From JADKCL01 sp046050405 (lineage in GTDB: Bacteria > Bacteroidota > Bacteroidia > J057 > JADKCL01), in NCBI GenBank assembly GCA_046050405.1, contig JBJOPY010000014.1, positions 1 through 11,573 of the forward strand: a stretch of 11,573 nucleotides of DNA, written 5' to 3'. Every line of letters starts with the position of its first letter. The stretch's first letter is position 1. The notes beneath the pieces were generated by a model. That model saw only the letters and a program-made list of their open reading frames with translations. It had not been told where the DNA came from and ran no database searches. Position numbers and translations under genes: made by a program. Positions 1 to 7,106 of this stretch are shown one piece after another.

Positions 1-1
1 G

Positions 2-3000
2 AAAGTGTTTCCCAGATCCACATCCCCCTCCCCCAAAACCAACGCCATCGGAGAGCGATTGGCAGATCTCAGCTTGATCTATCGACTGGACTACGCGAAC
101 AATTTCAGCGAGAAGGAGGCCATCCTCCTTCTCCAGCAAACAGGAATCATCGAATATGCGGAACCCGCCTTCATCTACAGACCCTTCTATGACCCGAGCG
201 ACCCTGACACCACCGGTCAGTATTACCTGCGTTTGATTCAGGCAAGGAGGGCCTGGGATGTCAGCCACGGGGATAGCACGATCAAAATCGGGATCATTGA
301 CACGGGTGGTTCATTCACCCATCCAGATTACGCCCCGAAAATTGCAAAGAACCACGCAGACCCAATCGACGGCATTGACAATGACAACAATGGCTATCTC
401 GACGATTTTCAGGGCTGGGATTTTGGGGGCGATATCTGGGATTCCCCGGGGGACAATGTACCGCAATGGGCTGGCACCACCGCAGGTTCGGACCATGGCG
501 TGCTGGTCGGAGGCGCCGCAGCCGCTGCGACGGACAATGGGATCAACGTCGCCGCAATCGGCTTCGATTGCAGCATCCTGCCCGTCAAGGTATCCATCAA
601 TGAGGCCCCGCTGATTTATTTTGGATATCAGGGAGTGGTGTACGCCGCAGACATGGGAGCCCAGATCCTGAACCTGAGCTGGGGGGGCGGTGAAGACGAA
701 TGCCGCATGTGCGAGGAAGCCATCCGGTATGCCGTCGTCAACAAGGGCGCCCTGGTGGTGGCCGCCGCAGGCAATACCCCACAAAGGCTCGACTTCTACC
801 CGGCAAGCCATCCCCTCGTCATCTCTGTCGCCGGAACGCAACAAAACGATCTCTTCTGGGCCACCAGTCCTGGCTTCGGGACGACATGGAGCTACCTGGC
901 GGACCTCTGTGCGCCTTCCAGGGACATCCTTACGACGACCACGGATGCTGGAACCTATGCGGCGACGGGGACCTCCCTCGGCGCACCGATCGTATGCGGC
1001 ATTGCTGGCCTTGTCAAGGAGCGTTTCCCGTCGGAATCCATGCGCCAGATCGGTCAGCGCGTACGAATGGGGGCCGATGAAAATGTATATGCCGTCAATG
1101 GCTTCAACCATCTGGAGCAGATGGGCAAGGGGCGTGCAGACGCATGGGGTGCGCTGACGTATGCCGGGCCATCTGTACGCGCCGTGGATGTGAGGTTCGA
1201 TACCGACGATGGATTGATCCAGGGAGGAGACACCATCCTTGTGAGAGCGCGCTTTGTCAACTTCCTTGCTCCAGTCAATCAACTTCAGATCGGCGTGTCT
1301 GCTGCCAGTTCCGCTCAGTTGAACGGCCTTCACGGTGCCACTTCAGTTGAAAGCCTGGGCACCATGGATACGGCAAGCACGTGGGTATGCCCTTTCAGAC
1401 TAGTCGTCAGGCCGAATGTCGCCGCAGGAACACGGTGCTATGTACGCTTCGGATATTCCGGGGAGGGAGGCTATGTGGATGATGAGTACTGGGTGTTCAA
1501 GGTGCAGCCCTCGTACGTGAACCTGAACGCCAATCGACTGGAAACCTCCATCAATGGAAGTGGCCGCTGGGGCTTCATGAATTTCCCCTCCTTGACAAGC
1601 GGAAACGGATTGTTGGTCGACGGGCAAGGAAGCTTGATCAATGATGCAGGCTTCCTGGTGGGGAAGGATTCCGAGCATGTCTCCAATAATTTCGAGAATT
1701 CAAGCGGATCGGCTGACAACCATTTCATGAACGTCCGTCCAATCCAGCGCATCGCCGATGGCCCCAAGGCCGATCTGGAGGCAACAGCGGCGTTCTCTGA
1801 TGCCTCAGCCGGCACCCAAGCGCTGGGCCTGCTCATCGGGCAGCACAGCTACCAATGGAGCATGGATGGGGATGATGACTACATCATCCAGGAATACACC
1901 ATCAAGAACACCACAGCGCTCCCGGTCACGGGGCTGTATGCTGGGATGTATTTTGACTTTGACGGGTACTGGCGAAGCCAGAACCAGAGCAGGTATGACC
2001 CGGCTTCCCGCACCATTTACAACATGGACACCACTTGGGTGAATCTCTGGGACATAGGCCTTTCATTGCTTACGCCTGACAGCCTGCGGGGATATGCCGC
2101 TGATGTGAACACCTTCGGCTACTCCATTGCAGACAAATGGAACGCGCTGAGCAGTCCACCGCAGGGAGCCAACCTGGGGCCGCTGAATCTGGCACAGTGG
2201 GTGGGAGCCGGGCCCTTTACGGTCCCTCCGGGCGACAGCCATATCGTGGCCTTTGCCATTGTGCTGGGTGATAGCCTGGATGCCATGCGTGCTGCGCGTC
2301 AAGCCGCCTATGACAAGTATTGGTGTGTGGTAAGGGAAGGAATGAATCCCCAACCCGAGCTGGGCCCCGATATCCTCCGCTGCGGAAGCACCGCTCCCGT
2401 GCCCTTGGACGCTGGCCCCGGGTTCAGTTCCTATGTCTGGAGCACTGGTGCCACCACTCCCTCCATAGTCACAGGGGCTGGATCCTACTGGGTGAGCACC
2501 ACGGACGCCAATGGATGCGGCGACTATGACCGCATCACGGTGACGCTGGATCCTGGCATCAATGCTGCATTCACTTCATCTCCTCAAGGCGTCATTCACG
2601 TCGGCGACACTGTCAGATTTTCCAGCACGGGACACGCAGCTCTGGAATGGTGCTGGGACTGGGGAGATGGAGCGAAGGATTGCCCGATCACCAGCACCGC
2701 ATCCCATGTATTCATGCAGCCTGGAACCTACACCGTCTGTCTGGTCGGCGGCAATGGAATCTGCACGGATACTGCCTGCCAGGCCTTGGCCATCGATCAC
2801 GCGGCGACGGTCACGCAGCGGATGTCGGTCGATGGCATGGAAGTTTACCCGGTCCCCCTGCACGACTTGCTTCATGTCCGCTTCGAAAGCGATGCCAGTG
2901 GCCCGGTGATGGTCAAGATCATCGATCTTGCTGGCAGAAGCATCTGCGAGCGCTCCCTTCCGAAGGCACAATACCTCTTCCAGGCTGTCATGGATGTGAG

Positions 3001-3079
3001 TCGTCTGCAGGCCGGGGTCTATTTCCTGGAGGTCAGCGGTGAGATCGGTAAACGCATGAAACGGATTCTCGTGGAATAG
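2..3079 (+). CDS. Secreted S8 (subtilisin-like) serine protease with PKD and T9SS type A sorting domains; 5' end missing
   Basis: The frame is open to the left edge, and the GTG at base 5 is only the first possible start inside the window, so the signal peptide and part of the propeptide are missing. Numbering from that GTG, residues 1-60 look like the end of an inhibitor-type propeptide. The catalytic domain spans about 85-385, with Asp99 (IIDTGG), His164 (SDHGV), oxyanion Asn257 (AAAGN) and Ser324 (GTSLGAP). An Asp/Asn-rich loop (DGIDNDNNGYLDD, from 122) is probably a calcium site. Next come beta-rich regions without a family I can name (about 392-780), an Ig-like segment (785-848), a PKD domain (852-930, WDWGDG at 884-889) and a C-terminal T9SS type A sorting domain (from about 946, with VYPVP, DLAGR, LQAGVYFLEV and the ending KRILVE). 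Inferred: export through Sec and then T9SS, with the last domain removed or anchored at the surface. The Ser motif has Leu where most subtilases have Met. Protease and sorting calls are firm; the substrate is unknown. Confidence 0.93.
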   Translation, partial: KVFPRSTSPSPKTNAIGERLADLSLIYRLDYANNFSEKEAILLLQQTGIIEYAEPAFIYRPFYDPSDPDTTGQYYLRLIQARRAWDVSHGDSTIKIGIIDTGGSFTHPDYAPKIAKNHADPIDGIDNDNNGYLDDFQGWDFGGDIWDSPGDNVPQWAGTTAGSDHGVLVGGAAAAATDNGINVAAIGFDCSILPVKVSINEAPLIYFGYQGVVYAADMGAQILNLSWGGGEDECRMCEEAIRYAVVNKGALVVAAAGNTPQRLDFYPASHPLVISVAGTQQNDLFWATSPGFGTTWSYLADLCAPSRDILTTTTDAGTYAATGTSLGAPIVCGIAGLVKERFPSESMRQIGQRVRMGADENVYAVNGFNHLEQMGKGRADAWGALTYAGPSVRAVDVRFDTDDGLIQGGDTILVRARFVNFLAPVNQLQIGVSAASSAQLNGLHGATSVESLGTMDTASTWVCPFRLVVRPNVAAGTRCYVRFGYSGEGGYVDDEYWVFKVQPSYVNLNANRLETSINGSGRWGFMNFPSLTSGNGLLVDGQGSLINDAGFLVGKDSEHVSNNFENSSGSADNHFMNVRPIQRIADGPKADLEATAAFSDASAGTQALGLLIGQHSYQWSMDGDDDYIIQEYTIKNTTALPVTGLYAGMYFDFDGYWRSQNQSRYDPASRTIYNMDTTWVNLWDIGLSLLTPDSLRGYAADVNTFGYSIADKWNALSSPPQGANLGPLNLAQWVGAGPFTVPPGDSHIVAFAIVLGDSLDAMRAARQAAYDKYWCVVREGMNPQPELGPDILRCGSTAPVPLDAGPGFSSYVWSTGATTPSIVTGAGSYWVSTTDANGCGDYDRITVTLDPGINAAFTSSPQGVIHVGDTVRFSSTGHAALEWCWDWGDGAKDCPITSTASHVFMQPGTYTVCLVGGNGICTDTACQALAIDHAATVTQRMSVDGMEVYPVPLHDLLHVRFESDASGPVMVKIIDLAGRSICERSLPKAQYLFQAVMDVSRLQAGVYFLEVSGEIGKRMKRILVE

Positions 3080-3281
3080 ACGCATTCGGGAAGACGGAAA
3101 AAGGTGATTTTACAGCATCAACCAAGATCCGGTCGACTGGGAAACAAAGACTATTCCGAACAGGGGCACCCCCGCCATCGAGGGTTTCTACAACTTTCTA
3201 TTCAAGTGCGGTCGATGTTCGTGATCCTGGAGGATGCCGAAGGCCGTCCAGAACAAAGGCTTGTTCAGTGCGGGGTCATCC
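3080..3281. other. Gap between convergent genes
   Basis: These 202 bases lie between the stop codon of the protease (+) and the stop codon of the 103-residue hypothetical gene (-). I see no terminator with a T-run for either gene. A small inverted repeat, GAACAA-AGGC-TTGTTC at 3251-3266 (6-bp stem, 4-base loop), is the only hairpin of note and has no T-tract on either side. Most of the right half is covered by the short minus-strand reading frame described at 3188-3325. Confidence 0.5.
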
Positions 3282-3325
3282 CTATCGAATTTCCACACGC
3301 TCGCCGACAGCGGATATCCTGCCAT
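3188..3325 (-). other. Possible 45-residue small ORF, or frame-shifted C-terminal part of the neighbouring hypothetical gene
   Basis: An ATG at 3325-3323 opens a 45-codon minus-strand frame that ends at a TAG at 3190-3188. It overlaps the last 44 bases of the hypothetical gene at 3282-3593 in a different frame. The peptide is protein-like, with segments such as YPLSASVWKFDRDD and NKPLFWTAFGILQ, and its third codon positions are mostly G or C, as in the neighbouring genes. A stop lies just upstream in the same frame, so it can be read only as an independent small gene or after a +1 shift from the upstream gene. It matches no family I recognise. It may be a chance open frame; an ORF this short is not strong evidence in GC-rich DNA. 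Confidence 0.25.
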
Positions 3326-3593
3326 CGGTGGTCAGCCGAACGGAGCGCCTGTAGATTCGGACCTCATCGTTCATGCTGTTCAGGCCTCCATCGTCCAGAA
3401 GGGTGATGCGATATTCGAAATTGAACTTGTAATAATCCCCCAACCTTCCTGAATACAAGACCGGTTGTTCGGCCTTGGTGATCTCAAAATCAAAATGGAT
3501 GAGCGGAAAACCTGTTTCTTCCAGGTGGGAGGCTTCTTCCGCCTTGTTCACGATATCCTCGGCCACCTGAATCAGAAATTCTTGGACAAACAT
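3282..3593 (-). CDS. Hypothetical protein, 103 residues
   Basis: I do not recognise the family. The frame begins at ATG 3593-3591 and ends at TAG 3284-3282. The peptide opens with an amphipathic stretch likely to be helical (MFVQEFLIQVAEDIVNKAEE). It continues with alternating hydrophobic and charged segments suggesting beta strands (PLIHFDFEITKAE, YYKFNFEYRITLL, EVRIYRRSVRLTT). There is no signal peptide, membrane segment or cysteine, so it is probably a small cytoplasmic protein. Codon choice favours G or C in third positions like the neighbouring genes, whereas the same-strand frame used by the flanking segments is full of stops here. It lies 177 bases after the epimerase stop. Upstream of the ATG the frame stays open for 16 codons with no alternative ATG, GTG or TTG start. 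The flanking reading frames suggest it may be the middle part of a larger broken gene (see findings). Confidence 0.55.
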   Translation of the reverse strand: MFVQEFLIQVAEDIVNKAEEASHLEETGFPLIHFDFEITKAEQPVLYSGRLGDYYKFNFEYRITLLDDGGLNSMNDEVRIYRRSVRLTTDGRISAVGERVEIR

Positions 3594-3760
3594 CGGCTTG
3601 GCAACTCTTTTTTTGATAACGCGGTATGGGGCACTGGGGTTTCAGGCTGGAAATTGCTGGGATCGAATCGGTGCCGCTCGATCCATTCCTATGCCCTCAA
3701 TTCATCTTCTCCGAGCAGTGTAGGCAGAGTGAATACGTTCACTGGAGGGACATTCGCCAC
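3572..3760 (-). pseudogene. Amber-interrupted reading frame upstream of the hypothetical gene; possible 5' part of a decayed gene
   Basis: From a GTG at 3760-3758 the minus strand reads 23 protein-like codons (including PPVNVFTLPTLLGEDELRA), then TAG at 3691-3689. The same frame then continues for 38 codons (EWIERHRFDPSNFQPETP and onward) to a TGA at 3574-3572. Its end overlaps the start of the 103-residue gene. A run of seven A residues (T7 on the plus strand, 3608-3614) sits in this frame as A-AAA-AAA; slipping back one base there would join this frame to that of the downstream gene. Seen: the two open stretches, the amber codon and the A7 tract. Inferred: these are remains of one longer gene, with the TAG possibly derived from CAG (Gln). 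It could also be ordinary noncoding DNA that happens to be open. Confidence 0.3.
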
Positions 3761-3770
3761 CTTGCGGGCG

Positions 3771-4769
3771 CTATTTCACATTCATCCGCAGGCGCTGCCG
3801 ATGCCGTATGAAGTCTTCCAGTATCGCATCGAGATCATATTCGACTTCGAATCCGAGTGTTTCCTTGAGCAGGGTGATGTCCACGGAACGCCGCATCATG
3901 TCTTCAAATCCGCTGCCATAGGCTTCTTCATAGGAAATGTGACGGATGACGCTCTTGCTCCCGGTCATGGAGATGATCTTCTCGGCCAAGGCCTTCATGG
4001 TCACCTCGAACGGGTTGCCCACGTTGATCACCTTGCCGACTCCCCTACCCGTATCCATCAGCCCACGAACGGCACGAATGGCGTCTAGGACATGGAGAAA
4101 GCTGCGCTTCTGGAGCCCGGTCCCATAAATCACGACGTCCTCCCCGTTCAAAGCCTGTTCAACGAAGTTGGGGATCACCATCCCGAAATTGGGGATCTGA
4201 TGGGGACCGACGGTGTTGAAGAACCTGACGACCACTGCCTCGGTGCCGTACTGCTTGTAATACGCCAAAGCCAGAAATTCATCGAGAGCCTTGGTATTCG
4301 CATAGGCCCAGCGGTGGTTTTGCGTGGATCCCTCGACCCGGTAGTCGTCCTCTTTCAGGTTTCTCGTCCCACTGGGATCCAGGAAGTCGAGGCTGCGGCC
4401 ATATACCTCAGAAGTGGATGCCACCAGCACACGCTTGTGGAATTCCTGGACGAATTCCATGATGTTGTCCATGCCGCGCACATTGTCCAGGATCGTCAGG
4501 ACAGGGTTGTCCATGATGTACTTCACCCCTACGGGTGCGGCGAGGTGGTAAACATGGTCAGACCAATCCACCAATTCCCTTAAAGGGCTTCGCTTGGCAA
4601 CGGAGTCTTGGATGAACTCAAAATGGGGATTGAAGAGGAACGGATCGATGTTTTCGATCCGTCCCGTGGACAAATTGTCCAATACCTTGACCTCGTGGCC
4701 TTCATCGAGCAAGCACTTCACCAAGTTAGACCCGATGAAGCCTGCACCGCCAGTCACCAAGAATCGCAT
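3771..4769 (-). CDS. NAD-dependent sugar-nucleotide epimerase/dehydratase (extended SDR family)
   Basis: The 332-residue protein is a complete extended short-chain dehydrogenase/reductase. The Rossmann motif TGGAGFIG is at 6-13, with Asp31 (VLDNLSTGR) placed to bind the NAD ribose. The central motif STSEVYG is at 118-124 and the catalytic pair is Tyr156/Lys160 (YANTK). The second half has the substrate-domain signatures RFFNTVGP and RSFLHVLD. The late segment with YEEAYGSGFEDM and the HLAAPVGVKY stretch resemble UDP-glucuronate decarboxylase-like and UDP-glucose 4-epimerase-like members, so a nucleotide sugar for surface glycan synthesis is the likely substrate. The exact reaction cannot be read from sequence. 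The ATG lies 14 bases after the pnp stop, with GGGAGAG just upstream, one of the few Shine-Dalgarno-like sites in the window. Co-transcription with rpsO-pnp is likely. Confidence 0.87.
   Translation of the reverse strand: MRFLVTGGAGFIGSNLVKCLLDEGHEVKVLDNLSTGRIENIDPFLFNPHFEFIQDSVAKRSPLRELVDWSDHVYHLAAPVGVKYIMDNPVLTILDNVRGMDNIMEFVQEFHKRVLVASTSEVYGRSLDFLDPSGTRNLKEDDYRVEGSTQNHRWAYANTKALDEFLALAYYKQYGTEAVVVRFFNTVGPHQIPNFGMVIPNFVEQALNGEDVVIYGTGLQKRSFLHVLDAIRAVRGLMDTGRGVGKVINVGNPFEVTMKALAEKIISMTGSKSVIRHISYEEAYGSGFEDMMRRSVDITLLKETLGFEVEYDLDAILEDFIRHRQRLRMNVK
4637..4665 (-). other. Strong hairpin inside the 5' part of the epimerase gene
   Basis: On the plus strand ACGGATCGA (4640-4648) is followed by a five-base loop and its exact reverse complement TCGATCCGT (4654-4662). 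In the minus-strand mRNA the stem extends outward by one G-U and two G-C pairs, giving about 12 pairs around the loop AAACA. It lies over codons 35-44 of the epimerase, about 120 bases downstream of the pnp stop codon. There is no U-tract after it, so it is not a classical terminator. It could protect or separate the ends of the pnp and epimerase messages, or be a coincidence of the GRIENIDPF coding sequence. Confidence 0.45.
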
Positions 4770-4783
4770 GAACTCTCCCAGGA

Positions 4784-4911
4784 TTAGTTCCCCCTGCTGT
4801 GGTTCCCCTGATGGTCACGGCGATCTCCCCCTCCTCTGCGATCTCCTCCCCCACGGCGGTCGTCATGGCGGTCGCCCCTGCCTCCGCGTTCCCTTTCCCC
4901 ACGCTCAGGAC
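4784..4911 (-). repeat. Codons for the PNPase Arg/Gly-rich tail, with a short DRRGGG tandem repeat
   Basis: The 3' end of pnp encodes a low-complexity tail rich in Arg, Gly and Asp. It includes RGGRGDR and then DRRGGG units repeated in tandem with an 18-base period, visible on the plus strand as repeated GCGATCTCC-type blocks near 4818-4850. Such tails vary greatly among PNPases. The repeat could expand or contract by slippage without breaking the frame. Confidence 0.6.
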
Positions 4912-7042
4912 GCTCCACATAGCCTTCAGGCTTGGGAAGCAATACCTTGTGGCTCAGCCGGACCTTTCCGGATTTCTCATCGATCCCCACCAACTTCACT
5001 TCCAGCTCCTGGCCAATCTCCAAAACGCCATCCATGCTGCCCAGACGGTCGTATGAAATCTCGCTGATATGCAGAAGCCCTTCCTTTCCGGGCATGTATT
5101 CCACAAAGGCGCCGAAGTCCTTGATCGATTTCACCTTTGCGGTGTAAACCTCCCCGATTTCAGGTTCGGCCACGATGTTCTTGATCATCTTGCGTGCCGC
5201 CTCCAGGTTCTTGAGTTCGCTGGAATAGATGGTAACGACTCCCCTGTTGGCGACCTCCTCGATATTGATGGTGGTGCCGGTGACACGCTGCATTTCCTGG
5301 ATGATCTTGCCGCCCGGGCCTATGACTGCACCTATCATGTCTCCCGGAATTTCGATCACCTCGATGCGTGGCGCATAAGGTGAAAGCTCCTTCCGCGGCT
5401 CAGAGATGACCTTGAGCATCTCATTCAGGATGTGGGCGCGACCCGCCTTGCTCTGCTCGAGTGCTGTGCGGACGATGTCGTAGCTCAAGCCACGAATCTT
5501 GATGTCCATCTGGCAGGCTGTGAGACCCCGGGTGGTGCCGGCAACCTTGAAGTCCATGTCCCCTATGAAGTCCTCATCCCCCAGAATATCGCTCAGCACA
5601 CTGAACTCCCCTGTCTTCTTGTCGGTGATCAACCCCATGGCAATGCCCGATACGGGGCGGATCAAGGGCACGCCAGCATCCAACAAGCACATGCAACCCC
5701 CGCAGACGGAAGCCATGGAGCTTGACCCATTGGATTCCAGAATGTCGGAGACGACACGCACCGTGTACTCATAACCCTCCGGCATCATCATCTTCAGGGC
5801 ACGCTCTGCAAGGTTGCCATGACCGACTTCACGCCGGCCGGGGCCACGCAGCGGCTTGGCCTCGCCGGTGCTGAACGGAGGAAAGTTGTAGTGCAGGATG
5901 AAGCGTTTCTTTCCTTCTTCGGTGACGCGGTCGATCGTTTGCTCATCCAGCTTCGTTCCCAAGGTAGCGGTGCAGAGGCTCTGCGTCTCACCCCGGGTAA
6001 ACAAGGCGGAACCGTGGCTTCTGGGGAGGTAGCCGACTTCGCCCCAAATCGGCCTGATCTCTGTCAGGCTCCTGCCATCGAGGCGAATTTTGTCCTTGAG
6101 TGCCTTGGTGCGGACGACATCCTTCTGCACTTCCTTGAAGATGAGTCCGGCATGGGCAGCGATTTTGGCAAGTTCATCCTTGTCGCTGATGCCTTCCGAC
6201 AGCGACGCAATCATGCTTTTCTTGATCTCATCGAATTGTGTGGACCGCTCCTGCTTCGCACTGAGTGAATCCACGACGACCCTGATGCGATCCTTGATCA
6301 AGGCAGTGGCCTTTTCCACAAATTCAGGGGTGGGATCGTAGGTGTCGTATTGGCGAGGTGTGATTCCGAGTTCAGCCCTCAGCTGTTCTTGGACGGCATT
6401 CATCTGACGGCAGCTCTCGTGACCGGCGATCATGCCATTGAGCAGTTGCTCCTCGCTCACCTCCTTCATCTCGCCTTCCACCATCATGATGGAGTCATTC
6501 GTACAGGCCACGACGATGTCCATTTCCAGGCCTGCCATTTCAGAAACCGTCGGGTTGATGATGTATTGGCCATTCTTCAAGCCCACACGGACTTCAGAGA
6601 CCGCATCCGGGAATGGAATGTCACTCACCATGATGGCCGCACTCGCTGCAAAGCAGGCAAGGCCGTCAGGCTGCTCCTCGCGATCCGAGGAGATCAACTG
6701 CACCATGACCTGCACCTCGGCATGGTAATTCTCGGGAAACAGGGGACGCAATGCACGGTCAATGAGGCGGGAGATCAGAATCTCGGATTCCCCCAGACGG
6801 CCTTCCCGCTTGAAGAATCCACCGGGAATCTTGCCCGCAGCGGCGAAATTCTCCTTGTACTCCACCGTCAGTGGAAGGAAATCCACATCCTTGGTTTCCT
6901 TGGAGCTGACGACGGTCGCCAGCAGCATGGTGTCACCGCAGCGTACCACGACTGCGCCATCGGCTTGTCTTGCAAGCCGGCCTGTTTCAATATGAACTTC
7001 TTTGCCGTTAGGCAAAACAAAGCTCTTCACAATATGTGCCAT
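4784..7042 (-). CDS. pnp: Polynucleotide phosphorylase (polyribonucleotide nucleotidyltransferase)
   Basis: PNPase degrades RNA 3' to 5' by phosphorolysis, releasing nucleoside diphosphates, and can also add 3' tails; it is a cytoplasmic trimer. The 752 residues hold the complete family architecture. Two RNase PH-like domains come first: the first includes GGFFKREGR and RALRPLFP, and the second carries the active-site residues Asp491, Asp497 and Lys499 in EDFIGDMDFK, equivalent to E. coli Asp486, Asp492 and Lys494. A KH domain follows with GPGGK at 575-579, then an S1 domain from about 628 (GEVYTAKVKSIKDFGAF). The last 42 residues (711-752) form an Arg/Gly/Asp-rich tail with DRRGGG repeats, probably disordered and RNA-binding. 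The ATG at 7042 starts the classic MAHIVKSF-type N-terminus. It lies 47 bases after rpsO, a widely conserved pairing, and is probably transcribed from the rpsO promoter. Confidence 0.98.
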   Translation of the reverse strand: MAHIVKSFVLPNGKEVHIETGRLARQADGAVVVRCGDTMLLATVVSSKETKDVDFLPLTVEYKENFAAAGKIPGGFFKREGRLGESEILISRLIDRALRPLFPENYHAEVQVMVQLISSDREEQPDGLACFAASAAIMVSDIPFPDAVSEVRVGLKNGQYIINPTVSEMAGLEMDIVVACTNDSIMMVEGEMKEVSEEQLLNGMIAGHESCRQMNAVQEQLRAELGITPRQYDTYDPTPEFVEKATALIKDRIRVVVDSLSAKQERSTQFDEIKKSMIASLSEGISDKDELAKIAAHAGLIFKEVQKDVVRTKALKDKIRLDGRSLTEIRPIWGEVGYLPRSHGSALFTRGETQSLCTATLGTKLDEQTIDRVTEEGKKRFILHYNFPPFSTGEAKPLRGPGRREVGHGNLAERALKMMMPEGYEYTVRVVSDILESNGSSSMASVCGGCMCLLDAGVPLIRPVSGIAMGLITDKKTGEFSVLSDILGDEDFIGDMDFKVAGTTRGLTACQMDIKIRGLSYDIVRTALEQSKAGRAHILNEMLKVISEPRKELSPYAPRIEVIEIPGDMIGAVIGPGGKIIQEMQRVTGTTINIEEVANRGVVTIYSSELKNLEAARKMIKNIVAEPEIGEVYTAKVKSIKDFGAFVEYMPGKEGLLHISEISYDRLGSMDGVLEIGQELEVKLVGIDEKSGKVRLSHKVLLPKPEGYVERPERGERERGGRGDRHDDRRGGGDRRGGGDRRDHQGNHSRGN

Positions 7043-7083
7043 GAATTAAGAATCGTTTCGATGAGAAAGGTATAGAATGAAGG

Positions 7084-7106
7084 TGGGAATTATTTGCGAA
7101 TTCCCA
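7084..7106 (-). promoter_or_regulatory. Hairpin spanning the rpsO stop codon, in the rpsO-pnp junction
   Basis: TGGGAATT (7084-7091) and AATTCCCA (7099-7106) are exact reverse complements separated by seven bases, so the minus-strand RNA can form an 8-bp stem with loop CGCAAAU. The rpsO stop codon (7092-7090) lies at the edge of the loop and the 3' arm. No U-run follows, so simple termination is unlikely. In E. coli the rpsO-pnp interval carries processing sites through which PNPase controls its own message; a similar role here is an inference only. Confidence 0.4.

Noticed and set aside
311..1333. A 340-codon open frame on the minus strand
   Set aside because: It is antisense to the catalytic domain of the S8 protease and has no protein-like domain structure.
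3251..3266. Hairpin GAACAA-AGGC-TTGTTC as a bidirectional terminator
   Set aside because: The stem is only 6 bp, AT-rich, and has no T-run on either strand.
3689..3691. Pyrrolysine or other amber recoding at the in-frame TAG
   Set aside because: No recoding element or suppressor tRNA is visible, and such use is not expected in Bacteroidota. A nonsense mutation or a chance frame is simpler.
3465..4088. A 207-codon plus-strand frame over the epimerase 3' end and the gap
   Set aside because: Half of it is antisense to the conserved epimerase, and the remainder runs against the hypothetical gene region. No motif is recognisable.
4818..4870. CRISPR-like or minisatellite array in the repeated GCGATCTCC blocks
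   Set aside because: The units are short, imperfect and in frame with the PNPase Arg/Gly tail; there are no spacers.
6350..7075. A 241-codon open frame on the plus strand
   Set aside because: It is antisense to the start of pnp, whose domain content is unambiguous.
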